NCBI GenBank assembly: GCA_024529925.1
Contig: JAFEUB010001113.1
Coordinates: forward strand, 55,773 to 119,772
Length of the DNA: 64,000 nt
Reading direction: 5' to 3'
Source: Ophthalmolycus amberensis
Taxonomy: Eukaryota > Chordata > Actinopteri > Perciformes > Zoarcidae
The notes beneath the pieces were generated by a model. That model saw nothing but the letters and a program-made list of their open reading frames with translations, was not told the DNA's origin and did no database searches. The translations under genes were made by a program, and so were the position numbers. Of this stretch, positions 34,274 through 45,391 are shown piece by piece (positions within the stretch are counted from its first letter, which is position 1; each line of letters opens with the position of its first letter).

Positions 34274-34453
34274 TGTAGGTGCGTGGAAACAAACAAGGAG
34301 GCGAGTATTCCCTTTGGCTGCACCATGTGGCCGTTTATTTCCATCCATACAAAACCTCCACACATTCACTTCCTGCCACCCTTTAACCCCCCCTGTCACC
34401 AGGGTTACGCCCCTTTCCTTAAAGGGGCCCCGTGAATTCGGTCGTTCCCTACA
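34274..34453 (-). repeat. 3' LTR of the Gypsy element
   Basis: 180 bases, TG...CA, almost the reverse complement of the solo LTR at 24088-24265. On the plus strand it reads TGTAGGTGCG at the left and TTCCCTACA at the right. Confidence 0.93.
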
Positions 34454-34498
34454 TGCGCCCCCCCAGAATTCACTAACTCCCGAGATTAGTCCCAACCA

Positions 34499-37017
34499 TT
34501 AATGTCTCGGGGCCCGGATCAACCGACCAGCCCGACTCCGTGTCTCTGGGGCCGGAGGCAGGACCACCGTTGAAGGCCCCCTCCGGGTCTTGTCGTGCTG
34601 AGGTGGGAGGGCCCGAGGCCGCCCCCGCCGTGGGGGTTCAGCCACCCGTACCGGTTGGTCCAGGTCCAGATGTGCTGGTTTAAGGCGGTCAACCGACACG
34701 TATTCCAGCTTGCCGCCCATGTCGACCTTGCAGGTTTTGTCTCCGGTCTCCAGCACCCGAAACGGCCCGACGTAGGGGGGTTGAAAGGGTCCATGGTGGC
34801 CGTCCTGGCGAACGAACACATACTCCGCTGACCTGAGGCTGGACGGGACGTATGACTGTGGAAGGCCGTGCTGCGACGTGGGCACTGGTTTGAACAGCCT
34901 GGCTTTTTCCAGGAGCGTTTCCCGCTGCTGGGTTGCTGACCAAGGGTCTGTGACTTTGGGGATAAACTCCCCCGGGACCCGCAGTGGCTGTCCATAAACC
35001 AGCTCAGCCGATGAAGCTTGCAGATCGTCTTTGGGGGCTGTCCTAAGCCCCAACATGACCCACGGAAGCCTGTCCACCCAACTGCTGTCTTTGAGGCTGG
35101 CACGGAGAGCAGCTTTCATCGACCGGTGGAACCGCTCGCATAATCCATTAGCCTGCGGGTGGTAGGCGGTAGTGCGATGGAGCTTCACCCCTAGGCTTCC
35201 TGCCACTGCATTCCACAGCTCTGATGTAAACTGTGGGCCTCGGTCCGAGGAAACGTCAGCTGGGGCTCCGAACCTGGCGACCCAAGCCTGAATAAACGCC
35301 GAGCCACCTCATCCGCCGTTGTTGATGACAACGGGATAGCTTCTGGCCAACGAGTGTTTCGGTCTACCATCGTGAGGAGATGTGTGAAACCACGGGATGG
35401 GGGCAAAGGTCCTACCAAGTCCACATTTACGTGATCGAACCTCCTTTCTGGAACCGAAAACTGTGCTAAAGGGGTCTTTATGTGACGGTGCACCTTGGAG
35501 CGCTGGCACACCACACAAGTCCCGGCCCACTTCCGTATATCCTTCTTCAGCCCATGCCAGACGAACTTTGCTGAGACCAACTTCTGCGACGCCCTCTTGT
35601 GACAGTCCATGAATAGCATCAAAAACCTGCTGTCTCCATTCATCGGGAACAACCGGCCGTGGCTGGCCTGTGGAGACGTCACACAGGAGCGTAACGCCAG
35701 TTTCGCCAAACGGGACCTCCTCCAACCGCAGTCCCGTAACTGCCGTCCTCAACTCCTGGACGCCCGGGTCTGTAATTTGATCCTCTGCCATCTTGTTATA
35801 GTCCAAGCCTAACTGGACAGCCCCTGTGACAGCCCTGGAGAGACAGTCTGCGACCAGGTTTTCCTTGCCTGCTACATGCTGTAGATCCGTGGTAAACTCT
35901 GATATGAAGGAGAGCTGCCGCTGCTGGCGCGCAGACCATGGTTCGGTGCTCTTACTCATGGCAAACGTCAGTGGCTTGTGATCCACAAACGCAGTGAACG
36001 GCCGAGCCTCCAGCAGGAACCGGAAATGCCGAATGGCCAGAAAGAGGCCGAGGAGCTCCCAATCGAACGTGCTATATTTCCGCTCATTAGGCCGCAACTG
36101 TCGACTGAAGAAAGCCAGCGGTTGCCACGGCCCTTTCACCCACTGCTCGTGCACCGCGCCCACTTGCGCTGCTCGGGGAATAAAGCGATGGTAAAAGTTC
36201 ACCATGCCTAAAAACTCCTGCAGGGCCCTCACCGTGAGTGGGCGTGTAAAGTTAGTCACTGCCTCCACCTTTGCCGGGAGGGGAAGCGCCCCGTCCTTTG
36301 TGATGCGGTGTCCCAGAAAGTCAATGGTGGTCAACCCAAACTGGCACTTAGCCGGGTTGATGATCAACCCGTGCTGGCTGAGTCGCTCAAATAGAGTCTG
36401 GAGGTGAGACCTATGCTCCGCTCTTGATGAACTGGCCACCAGGATGTCATCCAGGTAGACGAACAGGAAAGGCAGGTCCCTCAGCACCGTGTCCATTAGA
36501 CGCTGGAACGTCTGCGCTGCATTTTTTAGGCCAAACGGCATCCTCTAGAACTCAAACAGGCCGAATGGAGTGATCAGCGCAGTCTTGGGAATGTCCAGCG
36601 GGTGAACGGGCACTTGATGGTAACCTCGTACCAGGTCCACTTTTCAAAACACCACACTATCTGACAAGTGGGTAGAAAAGTCTTGAATATGTGGAACCGG
36701 ATAGCGGTCCGGGATCGTTGCATCGTTGAGCCGGCGATAATCTCCACACGGGCGCCACCCGCCCCCAGGCTTCGGGGCCATGTGCAGGGGTGAAGCCCAT
36801 GGACTGTCGGAGCGGCGAATGATGCCCAGGCGCTCCATGTTTTCAAACTCTATCTTGGCGATGGTGAGCTTTGCCGGATCTAGGCGCCGGGCCCGGGCAT
36901 GTACCGGTGGGCCGGTGGTATAGATGTGATGCTCCACCCCATGCTTGACCGTGGAGGAGGAGAAGGTGGGCTGCGAGAGGTCTGGGAACTCGGCCAGCAG
37001 ACGCAGAAACTCATCAG
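34499..37017 (-). pseudogene. Gypsy pol: reverse transcriptase, RNase H and integrase, broken
   Basis: Starting at the right, the frame opens directly in the N-terminal reverse transcriptase (HHIYTTGPPVHARARRL, GIIRRSDSPWASPLHMAPK, GDYRRLND). It continues after a frame break with MPFGLKNAAQTFQRLMD, then FVYLDDILVAS (YLDD catalytic box), FLGHRI and LQEFLGMVNFYHRFIPRA. RNase H follows (FDWELLGLFLAIRHFRF, DHKPLTFA), then a zinc-binding integrase part (HKRASQKLVS, WAGTCVVCQRSK), FDHVNVDLVGPLPPS, and an integrase tail with HRTTAYHPQANGLCERFHR. Several frameshifts (about 35310, 35200, 36540, 36650) separate the pieces. It is not functional. Confidence 0.88.
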
Positions 37018-37480
37018 TTCGGTCGTTCCCTACACTGCCGTATTTACATCTACATGACGTTATTGAGTGCTGGTGGAGCTGCTACGATGTTTAGCATAGC
37101 CTAGCACCGATCCATCAGAGCTCCATTGCGAAGACAAGTAGCCTGCAAATCGGTATCATTACGTAGTTATTTCGGAGTCCCTTTTTGTCGGAGAAGACAA
37201 GTACAAATCGGCATCATTATGTAGTTATTTCGGAGTCCCTTTTTGTCGGTTTATTTTCCGTTGAATCACAGCCAAATCAGTTAATGTTGTGTTCCTACAG
37301 CTGTAGTAAACAGAGACCGGTGGCTTGCTAGACACAGTGAATACAGCTCGATGAAATCCACGGAGCTCCTCTGAACAATATTATGAACCAGACATGACGG
37401 CGTTTGGCATTCCGACGTTTGAGGGACTTCCACAACACGTACAAAGCAGCAATTGTCCTTATTCCTTTCATGGTTGATAG

Positions 37481-38128
37481 TGTGGAGGGAAAAAACTCCT
37501 CACGATGAAAGTGGAGCGGGCCAGCACACGTGGACTGATAGCTTTTCAGTCACACGGTGCTAAAAACGTTACCGAAACTGGTTTACCGTCGAGAAGGATT
37601 TTAATCCTGCTGTTGCAATTACAGTTATACAATGGTGTACATTAATCTCATGAAATAATACACTATTCGCCCACTTTGGAAAAAACTCTCCCTAACCCCA
37701 GGAAACACGTCTTTCCCAGGATTCGAACTAACCGGAGAGAAAAACGCCTTTCTATATCCCGCCCACATATTCGTTCGCGACTCCTCCCCTTCCGTCTATC
37801 TCAATGTTTATTAGCTAACTTCTCTATGCACTTCAGTAAACGCCTATCTCCACATCTCTCTCTCCCTGAGCTGCCAACACATTCAAATTCTGTCAGTTAT
37901 GGCTTACTCCCTTCTATGATAATCCTTCAGTATAAAAGCTAAGCTTCTGCAACTTTGGCAGAAGCTTCATGTCTTTTAGCCTTTAATCCTACAACACTTT
38001 ATGTTTATCTTAATTATGCATTGCCAAAACACTTATGATTATGACTAATTATGAATTCCTAATTATGAATTATTAAACACTTTTATTATATCTACTGAAC
38101 ATACAGTTCTTTGCTCAAATTTCTTACA
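37481..38128 (-). repeat. Retroviral 3' LTR
   Basis: In element sense it runs from TGTAAGAAATTTGAGC (right) to CCCTCCACA (left), 648 bases. It shares about 590 bases with the 5' LTR, with only two substitutions noted by eye. The left-most 37 bases or so (37481-37520) are absent from the other LTR. Confidence 0.88.
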
Positions 38129-38145
38129 ATTCCCCCCTAACCCAC
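38129..38145 (-). promoter_or_regulatory. Polypurine tract of the retrovirus
   Basis: In element sense the sequence beside the 3' LTR is GTTAGGGGGGAAT. A purine run at this position primes plus-strand DNA synthesis in retroviruses. Confidence 0.85.
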
Positions 38146-38688
38146 AGTTCACTGTGAGTTAGTTACTCGAATGTAGTTAGTTACTCAAATGTCCCTGGAG
38201 ACCTCCCCCCTACTCAATCCAGGGAGAGGCTCCCTACCTATCTAAACAGTGGCAAACAACAACTCATGCATACAGATATCATTTCAAGTATTCCTATTCG
38301 ATCTGTTTCTCCCTACGCTTGCCTCGCTAACGCAAAAAGAGTCGTATCCGTTGAAGTCCACTGCCTTCCATGTCTTGGGGCTGGCGGGATCAGGAGACAG
38401 TCTGTAGGCTAGAGAACACATACTGAGAAGCCTTGACTGTTCTTTTACACTTGACAAAATTACATTTCTTAATCTTTACACCCTAAAATCCCATTATAAC
38501 CCAGTTAAACAAAAAATAAAAATCGCAAAATACTCATCCAAAACAATCCGGCTATTTCCCAAATTTCCAATATCTCACCGGATGTGTTTTAGAAGTCCAT
38601 CTGGGCCTTATTAGGTCCTTCAGGATCTCCGAGAGGATGGTCAGGAACTGCTTGTGAAGTTCCGCTATGGCACCGCTGGTGGCCTCAT

Positions 38689-40700
38689 CTAGACGGTGGC
38701 CATCAGAAGCTCCAATTCTTCCTCATCCTTGACACATAACTGGTTGCCCTGGACTTGTGTCTGGCTCATCGTTGAAGCAATAAACCCCTGTAGCAGTCCA
38801 CGGATGCAAGGGAACCCACATCCACAGACGACTAGGAGGCCTACGACGACAACACACAGAGTAATTACGATTGACAAAAATGTATGTTTCCACTTGCCAA
38901 ACATACTTTCCAACCAGTCGGTGAATGGATTCGTGACACCAGAGTTCGCGGCTAGCTCTTGGCTGAGTGCTGTCAGTCCCTCCAGAGCCCTGGTCACCGA
39001 CCCATCAGGAGCTGTGTTATTTGGAATGAAAGTACAGCAAGCAGTCCCAAACATCTGGCAAACGCCACCTTTCTCTGCTAAAATCATATCTAATGCCATT
39101 CTGTTCTGCAAGGTCATTAGACTAGTCTTCGCCAGCTGTGCATGCAGCCCTGATATGGCGTCCCTGGTGAAGTTTACAAAACGCTGTTGGTTATAGTAAA
39201 TGTAGTTGATCCAATCGACATTTTTATTAATCGTTACCCACCAGAATAATGCAGATTCAAAACCGGCAGCTATTTGATTTCTTGCTTTGAATTCATTCGG
39301 CACCCCCCTTGGCACTCCTATGCCATCTATGTACACTTGGTCATCAAAGGCTCCCTTCGGGCTACCGGCATCTCTTTTGGATCTTCTGTTAGCATGTGGG
39401 CGTGGAGAAATGAGTTCCCTATAAGTTGCGTCATTGACAGGCAAGATATAGAATGGCAATATAAGTTGCACCAACGCACATCTACCTGTCCAATCGCTAG
39501 GCAGGATTGGATATATGGTTCTTCCTCCACACCACCACCATAAATCAGCTCTGGGTGTTGTCTGTCTTAACACACTGTAATATAGATAGTCGCTAGCATT
39601 GTGACTGTTGCTACAATTTGCTTCAATAATACTTCCTACATTTGGCCCCTTAGCTGTATCTGAGACTATACAATCAAACGGACCCTCTGAAACCTTGAAC
39701 AGAGGTGGGGTATTATATTCTACAGGTGGGTAATCCCAGTGTAGCCCCTGACAAGTGTGATGAAGGGGCAAAGTGTCATCAGTAAACAGAGTTAAAATAC
39801 AACTAAATTCAGGGCTTAGGGGTCTAAATCTTGAAGGAACTGGTGTTGCTAGGGGTCTAGGTCCTGAACACACAATACAATCTGTACTTCTCTGGCTTGA
39901 AGCCGTATATTGTACCCACCGGAGCCATAAATTCCCATCTGCCATTCCAGTTTCCACCCCCGGTACCTCATTCTCTGCGTCAGTCGTATGTCGAACCTGA
40001 TCATCCATGATCTTTTTGGCAGGCTTAACAATAATCCTAATGAGCCCTTGTGGGGCAGGACCATCAGTAGTTGCCTTTCCCTGTACTACTTAAAGTTCTC
40101 CGTCAGTCAATTTTGGGTCTGTTAAGGTAAGTCTTAAAGGATTACACCTACCCACCCCCTTTCTACACATATGATAAGAAGCTGGGGCATTTAACATCGT
40201 TAGTCGGTCTTTAAGGCCTGGGTTGGGGTCTTTTCCTAAACCCTCGCCGCCTGTGTTCATCGTTGCCCATCCCCAGTCTTCACAATCACAGTGATAATAT
40301 GATAACAGCTTACCATACTTATTTGTGGCGGGCCCACACTGGTCAGTTATGATGCACAAGGTTTTGGTCATCCAACCGTAGGTGTGTTCATACTTGGACA
40401 GGAAACTACTTCACAGAAGTCGAACTGGACCGTTGATGTTGTACCTTCTTTGAACGTAAGAGTGAGAGTTACATTTTCATAGGTGAGTGTCGTCAGAGAA
40501 ACCTCTCTACGTGGTCGGAGACTGGTTTGGTTAGTTACTGAGGCTAAATTTCGAATCTTGATATAGTCGTGCATATGTTCTGGTTCCTGTCTGTGTTTAA
40601 TTCCCCATACTAAGAGGGAAACTGCTGAAATCAGGAAGAAAATAATTACAGACTTCCATAACCCACTGAACCTAGAGTCTCCTAATGGAAGGCCTCGCTT
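38689..40700 (-). pseudogene. Retroviral env, disrupted
   Basis: Reading leftward: a possible leader with a hydrophobic segment (about 40600-40660, FFLISAVSLLVWG), a first surface-subunit frame to about 40370, a second frame to 40090, then a 439-codon frame from 40008 to 38689. The last frame holds the end of the surface subunit, a furin-type site RRSKR, the transmembrane subunit with the CX6CC motif (CQMFGTACC) and a membrane helix (ITLCVVVVGLLVVCG) before a cytoplasmic tail. Env mediates attachment and fusion in retroviruses. Frame changes near 40370 and 40010-40090 interrupt the gene, so a full product is not made from this copy. The CX6CC architecture is gamma-type. Confidence 0.85.
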
Positions 40701-40712
40701 AAACTGTGGGGG
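40693..40712 (-). promoter_or_regulatory. Candidate env splice acceptor
   Basis: On the minus strand TTTCCCCCCACAG precedes an open leader frame (TTTAAGCGAGG...). The frame upstream has a stop a few codons before, and the first ATG inside is well downstream of the hydrophobic segment. A spliced env message taking its start from an upstream exon is therefore inferred. Confidence 0.45.
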
Positions 40713-40809
40713 GAAACGTCATTGTCAGTACGGTCTAACCCCTCTTGAGGTGTCTTCAGCTTCAAATTTTGCCTGTTTGATGTTCAATCCTGTCTCTGCG
40801 AGTGTCTTA

Positions 40810-41870
40810 TGCTGCGTTCACACCGGTCGCGTTGATTTTTTGACGCGCGTCGAGATTACATACAAAGTCTATGCACAGACGCGATGAGACTGGCGCGCCG
40901 CGATTTTGCGATGGCGCGGCGCGTTGGACGCGTTATTGCAGTGCGGTGGACGCGTTGGACGCCGCAAAATCGCCAACGCGCAAGTTGAAATTTTTCAACT
41001 TCTGCGAAATAATCGCGTGACGCTGTGGCGCGATAGCCTATCAGCGTTGAGTTGCTGCTCCCGTCATCAGTGCCGTAGCTCCTGCCGGTGCTGAATCACA
41101 AACAACAATGGAGGACAAATTAATAGTGGCGGTTTGTGGGTTCCCCGAGCTCTACGATACCTCATATCAATAGAGACCGGACCAAACTATGTGTATACAT
41201 GTGTGTGTGTAAACCATACGGTACAAACAATGAATAGACGCTGCCGTATTTACGTCTACGTGACGTTATTGAGTGCTGGTGGAGCTGCTACGATGTTAGC
41301 ATAGCCTAGCACCGATCCATCAGAGCTCCATTGAGAAGACAAGTAGCCTACAAATCGGCATCATTATGTAGTTATTTCGGAGTCCCTTTTTGTCGGAGAA
41401 GACAAGTACAAATCGGCATCATTATGTAGTTATTTCGGAGTCCCTTTTTGTCGGTTTATTTTCCGTTGAATCACAGCCAAATCAGTTTATGTTGTGTTCC
41501 TAGAGCTGTAGTAAACAGCGACCGGTGGCTTGCTAGACACAGTGAATACAGCTCGATACAATCCACGGAGCTCCTCTGAACAATATTATGAACCAGACAT
41601 GACTGCGTTTGACATTCCGACGTTTGAGGGACTTCCACAACACGTACAAAGCAGCAATTGTCCTTATTCCTTTCACGGTTGATAGCGGAAAGTAATGGCG
41701 GCCAGGTGAACGGCTTCCAGTCGATAAACCACGCCCCCTCTCCGGCGCTACGAGATTTTGCGGCGTTTGGTCTGAACACGACCGGCGGCGCGTTGGACGC
41801 TTTTTTGCAGTGCGTTGGACGCGATTTTGCAGCGCGTCAAAAAATCAACGCGACCGGTGTGAACGCAGCA
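40810..41870. mobile_element. Harbinger-type MITE, intact inner copy within the retrovirus
   Basis: It begins TGCTGCGTTCACACCGG and ends CCGGTGTGAACGCAGCA, flanked by TTA at 40807-40809 and 41871-41873. The 1061 bases have no coding capacity. It is the uninterrupted relative of the outer MITE at 33918-49771 and serves as the reference for placing the Gypsy and retroviral insertion points. The two copies differ by an indel near 40920-40975. Confidence 0.94.
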
Positions 41871-44800
41871 TTACTCGTTACCTTCGCTGCTGCACAGTGA
41901 GTGAGGTGGTGCCAAGTAGCTCCAGTTTTACCTTTTACCTTTACTGCATGTGAGGTTGCTAATACTACCTCCCATGGACCGGTCCACCTTGGTTCACTCC
42001 ACTTGCGCTTGTGGACTTTTATCCACACCAGACTGCCTGGTGACACGACAGGAGGCGGCTTCCTTTCGTCCGCTGCTGCTTCTGCGTTTGTCACCTGAGA
42101 AAACAAAACTCGGCTCATGTTAGTTAGCGCTCTTGTGTATTCCTCAATTTCTAGAGTTAGCAAATCTAGGCTAGGACCATGACTGCTGGTCCGTGGTGGG
42201 CCAGACATAGGTCTTCCTGTGAGTATCTCATGTGGTGTTAGGTGTGTGCTATTGTGTTCTGTGTTTCTCATGGACATTAGTGCCAAAGGCACGGCGTCTG
42301 GCCATTTGATAGATGTGGTGTGACAGATTTTAGCAATTTTCCTTTTTAAAGTTTGATTAGCTCTCTCCACTATTCCCTGAGATACTGGATGATAAACTGA
42401 TCCAAACCTATGTTGGATTCCTAGACACTTTTCTACCGCTGCTAAGTGTACATTAGCAAAATGAGAGCCATTGTCTGAATGTATAACTCTCGGGAGACCA
42501 TATCTCGGAACAAGTTCATTCCTGAGCCACTTTACCACTGTCGCACCATCTTCATTTCGGCAGGGTATTGCTTCTACCCATCGGGAAAACCGATCTACCA
42601 TTACCAACATGTATCGCAACCCTCGCACTCTGTTATCTGCACCCATGTCTGTATAATCAATACAAATTTCCTGGAAAGGAGCTCGTGGTACAGGATAGCT
42701 CCCCATTGGGCACTTATACACTGGTTTGTTATTATACCCATTACAAGTTGTACAGTTTGTTACAAAGTTTTCTACCATCTCTTTAGAATATGGATGCCAC
42801 CAATGTTTCTCCAACGCTGCACATGTTCGTTTTTTCGACTCGTGAGATGGACCATGTGCTTCAATCATTAGTAAGTGTACCAGCTCGGCAGGAGCTACCA
42901 TTCGTCCATCATGGGACCTCCACAATCCTTCCCTGCAGGTTGCTCCATGAGCTAACCACTGGGAATGCTCGTAAGCACCAGCTTTTTTCTGCAACAAAAC
43001 AAGGTCACCTTCATCCGGGGCTAGCTGTGGTTCGTTTACACTTATTACCAACATTTGTGTCTCATTACCAATGTACCCTCCAGCTCTCTTAGCTGCAAGG
43101 TCAGCTGCGTCGTTACCCCTCGCTTCTTGATCGTCCTCCCTCGAGTGACCCTTGCACTTTATCACAGAAATTTGTGTTGGCAGCATTACAGCATCCAATA
43201 GATTCTTCAGTGCCTCATGATGTTTGACTGGGGCTCCTGAACTCGTCAAAAACCCTCTTCTCAGCCATTGCGGTCCATCCAAGTGTACTGCACCATGAGC
43301 GTATGCCGAATCAGTGTAGATGTTTACTCTTCTGTCCTTGGCCAAAGTAAGGGCTCGAGTTAGCCCTATCACTTCTGCCAGTTGAGCTGAAGCAGGTTGA
43401 GGAATGATGGCTGCTTCTGCCTCCACCAATGTCCCATCAGGTAGTTGCTCCACTACTGCGTATGAAGCCACATTACCTGCTGGTCCTCGATAACAACAGC
43501 CGTCACAAAAGAGTGTCATATCTGCATCTGGATCTTTTTCTCCTTCCAAGTCCGATCTTAACTTGGTCTCCTTTCCGGCCATTTCTGCACAGTCGTGGGT
43601 GCCTTCATCGTTTGACAATCCAGTTGCCATATTTACTCCCTGTGAGGTGAAGGATAAGTGGGGCTGTGTCAATGTGTCTGATACCCTAACTCCTCTTGTA
43701 GCTGTTAGAGTGAAGGCTTGAGTCTCTAGATAGGCGACTACACCATGATGTGTGTGTATTTTCAATGGGTGGCACATAACTATATATGCGGTCTTTTGGA
43801 CAGCCCTGACTATTGCTGCCAAATGTCTGGTGCAACCTACCTGTCCTAGCTCTATGGGGTCTAGTTTAGAACTATGGTAAGTCAAAACTGCTCTTCCCTC
43901 TCTCCTCATCTGGTATAAGACTGCGTTTACTACCCCCTGCTTTCCCCCTACATCTAAATGGAAGTCAGATCCATAATCTGGGGCTGCTAATGCGGCTGCC
44001 TGAGTCAAACACTGCTTGGTCTTGATGAACGCTTCCTCTCCTTCAATTGTCCAGATCAATTCTGCCTTCAGATCTCGGTTACCCACTTTAGACAGCATGT
44101 CACGCAGAGGCTGAGTGAGGTTGACATAGTCTGGCACGTAGCTTCGGCTGTAACCAGTCAATCCCAGAAATCCGAGCATTTCTTGGACAATTTTGGGTTT
44201 GGGGTAGGTCAATGCCGCTGATTTCTGTTCAGGTGAAATCTTTTTCTTGTTTCCTGAGAGTACTCTTCCCAGGAATGTCACCTGTCTTCTCCCAATTTGA
44301 GTCTTCTGTCTTTTGATCTTGTAGCCACACTCTGCTACTCTCCTTAGCACAGCTCCAGTTGCTGCCAGGCAACTTTCTGCTGACGGAGCTGCCAACAGTA
44401 GATCATCAACATACTGTATTAGGGTCACTCCTTCTGGCAGTTTCAAATTCTTCAAATCGTCTTTCAATGCTGCATTGAATATGCCGGGGCTGTCTTTGAA
44501 CCCTTGAGGCATTCGGTTGTAAGTATATCTTTGGCCCTGAAATGTGAATGCAAACATCTCTTGGCTGGCAGGATCAAGTGGCAGACAAAAGAATGCGTTT
44601 GCCAGATCCAGTACTGTGAAATGCTGGTGTTGTGGGCCTACGTTCTGTAGTGCCACATATGGGTTGGGCACTGCAATTCCTTTCGTCTTTGTGGCTTGAT
44701 TTACTTCTCTTAAATCATGTACCATCCTCCAACCTTTTCCTCCAGCCTTGGGAACAGGCAATATGGGCGTGTTCCAATGAGATTCTGCTACTCTCAACAC

Positions 44801-45391
44801 TCCCGCTTCAAGCAGGCCATGAATGGTGGCTGTTATCCCTTCCACAGCATCTTTGCTAAGACGATATTGTGGTTTCCACACCGATGGCTGTCCAGATTTC
44901 GTCTCTATGGTTACCAAATGGTGTGGAGTGCAGCCGACATCATAGTCGCCTTTTGCCCACAGATGTTCTGGCATTTCATTCAACAAGTCTTCTGCTGCTG
45001 GGTGGTCAGTCAACTCACGGCCGTGATGTCTTTCCAATTCCTGCCTCTCCGATACTCCAGTCTCCCTGCTGCAATGTGCTATTTTCCAGATTGTCTTGTC
45101 TGGACTGTGATGAAGTAGCGGTGAGGCAGTGGAACACCAGTCTGTTATTTCCTGGGCTCTCTTCATCATCGGTCCTAGTGAGCGGGCCTCTTGCCCTGCT
45201 GCTATGGCTAACGTGACATGGGGTTCACTTTCGTGGTGTAGCTCGTACCATTGCGCTTGAGTTTCAGTGAGTTCACAGTGTGCTGCAACTCCTTCTGCAC
45301 CCACAAAGATGTCTGTGATCCTGATCATCTCTTGCACTCCTTCTCGTTCTTGCTCCCATGCGTCAGCATATTCTTCGTCAGGTGCCCTCAA
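41837..45391 (-). CDS. Retroviral pol (reverse transcriptase, RNase H, integrase), open frame
   Basis: A single frame of 1184 codons, probably translated by readthrough or frameshift from gag since it does not start with ATG (the codon at 45391 is TTG and the frame is open further upstream). Residues 1-90 look like part of capsid joined to a spacer. Reverse transcriptase (about 150-400) has LDLANAFF and YVDD at 327-330. RNase H (about 622-770) has D630 and D694 in TLFCDG and YTDSA. Integrase has the H846/H850/C880/C883 zinc site and D912, D973, E1009. No protease active-site motif (D-T/S-G) was seen. The last 11 codons or so derive from the MITE inserted at 41870. Reverse transcriptase copies the viral RNA and integrase inserts the DNA. 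Confidence 0.9.
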   Translation of the reverse strand: MRAPDEEYADAWEQEREGVQEMIRITDIFVGAEGVAAHCELTETQAQWYELHHESEPHVTLAIAAGQEARSLGPMMKRAQEITDWCSTASPLLHHSPDKTIWKIAHCSRETGVSERQELERHHGRELTDHPAAEDLLNEMPEHLWAKGDYDVGCTPHHLVTIETKSGQPSVWKPQYRLSKDAVEGITATIHGLLEAGVLRVAESHWNTPILPVPKAGGKGWRMVHDLREVNQATKTKGIAVPNPYVALQNVGPQHQHFTVLDLANAFFCLPLDPASQEMFAFTFQGQRYTYNRMPQGFKDSPGIFNAALKDDLKNLKLPEGVTLIQYVDDLLLAAPSAESCLAATGAVLRRVAECGYKIKRQKTQIGRRQVTFLGRVLSGNKKKISPEQKSAALTYPKPKIVQEMLGFLGLTGYSRSYVPDYVNLTQPLRDMLSKVGNRDLKAELIWTIEGEEAFIKTKQCLTQAAALAAPDYGSDFHLDVGGKQGVVNAVLYQMRREGRAVLTYHSSKLDPIELGQVGCTRHLAAIVRAVQKTAYIVMCHPLKIHTHHGVVAYLETQAFTLTATRGVRVSDTLTQPHLSFTSQGVNMATGLSNDEGTHDCAEMAGKETKLRSDLEGEKDPDADMTLFCDGCCYRGPAGNVASYAVVEQLPDGTLVEAEAAIIPQPASAQLAEVIGLTRALTLAKDRRVNIYTDSAYAHGAVHLDGPQWLRRGFLTSSGAPVKHHEALKNLLDAVMLPTQISVIKCKGHSREDDQEARGNDAADLAAKRAGGYIGNETQMLVISVNEPQLAPDEGDLVLLQKKAGAYEHSQWLAHGATCREGLWRSHDGRMVAPAELVHLLMIEAHGPSHESKKRTCAALEKHWWHPYSKEMVENFVTNCTTCNGYNNKPVYKCPMGSYPVPRAPFQEICIDYTDMGADNRVRGLRYMLVMVDRFSRWVEAIPCRNEDGATVVKWLRNELVPRYGLPRVIHSDNGSHFANVHLAAVEKCLGIQHRFGSVYHPVSQGIVERANQTLKRKIAKICHTTSIKWPDAVPLALMSMRNTEHNSTHLTPHEILTGRPMSGPPRTSSHGPSLDLLTLEIEEYTRALTNMSRVLFSQVTNAEAAADERKPPPVVSPGSLVWIKVHKRKWSEPRWTGPWEVVLATSHAVKVKGKTGATWHHLTHCAAAKVTSNAAFTPVALIF

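Larger units (their letters stand above)
34274..37034 (-). mobile_element. Ty3/Gypsy retrotransposon, deleted
   Basis: The target duplication CTGC is at 34270-34273 and 37035-37038, and the intact MITE at 41235-41250 reads through without it. At the left there is a full 180-base LTR (34274-34453) with a purine-rich primer tract beside it (34454-34468). At the right only the outer 17 bases of the other LTR remain (37018-37034) before reverse transcriptase coding. Gag, protease and most of the 5' LTR are missing. It is antisense to amot. Confidence 0.92.

Noticed and set aside
41837..41870. Last 11 codons of the retroviral pol frame as genuine pol sequence
   Set aside because: They lie in the right end of the inserted Harbinger MITE, so the original pol end has been replaced.
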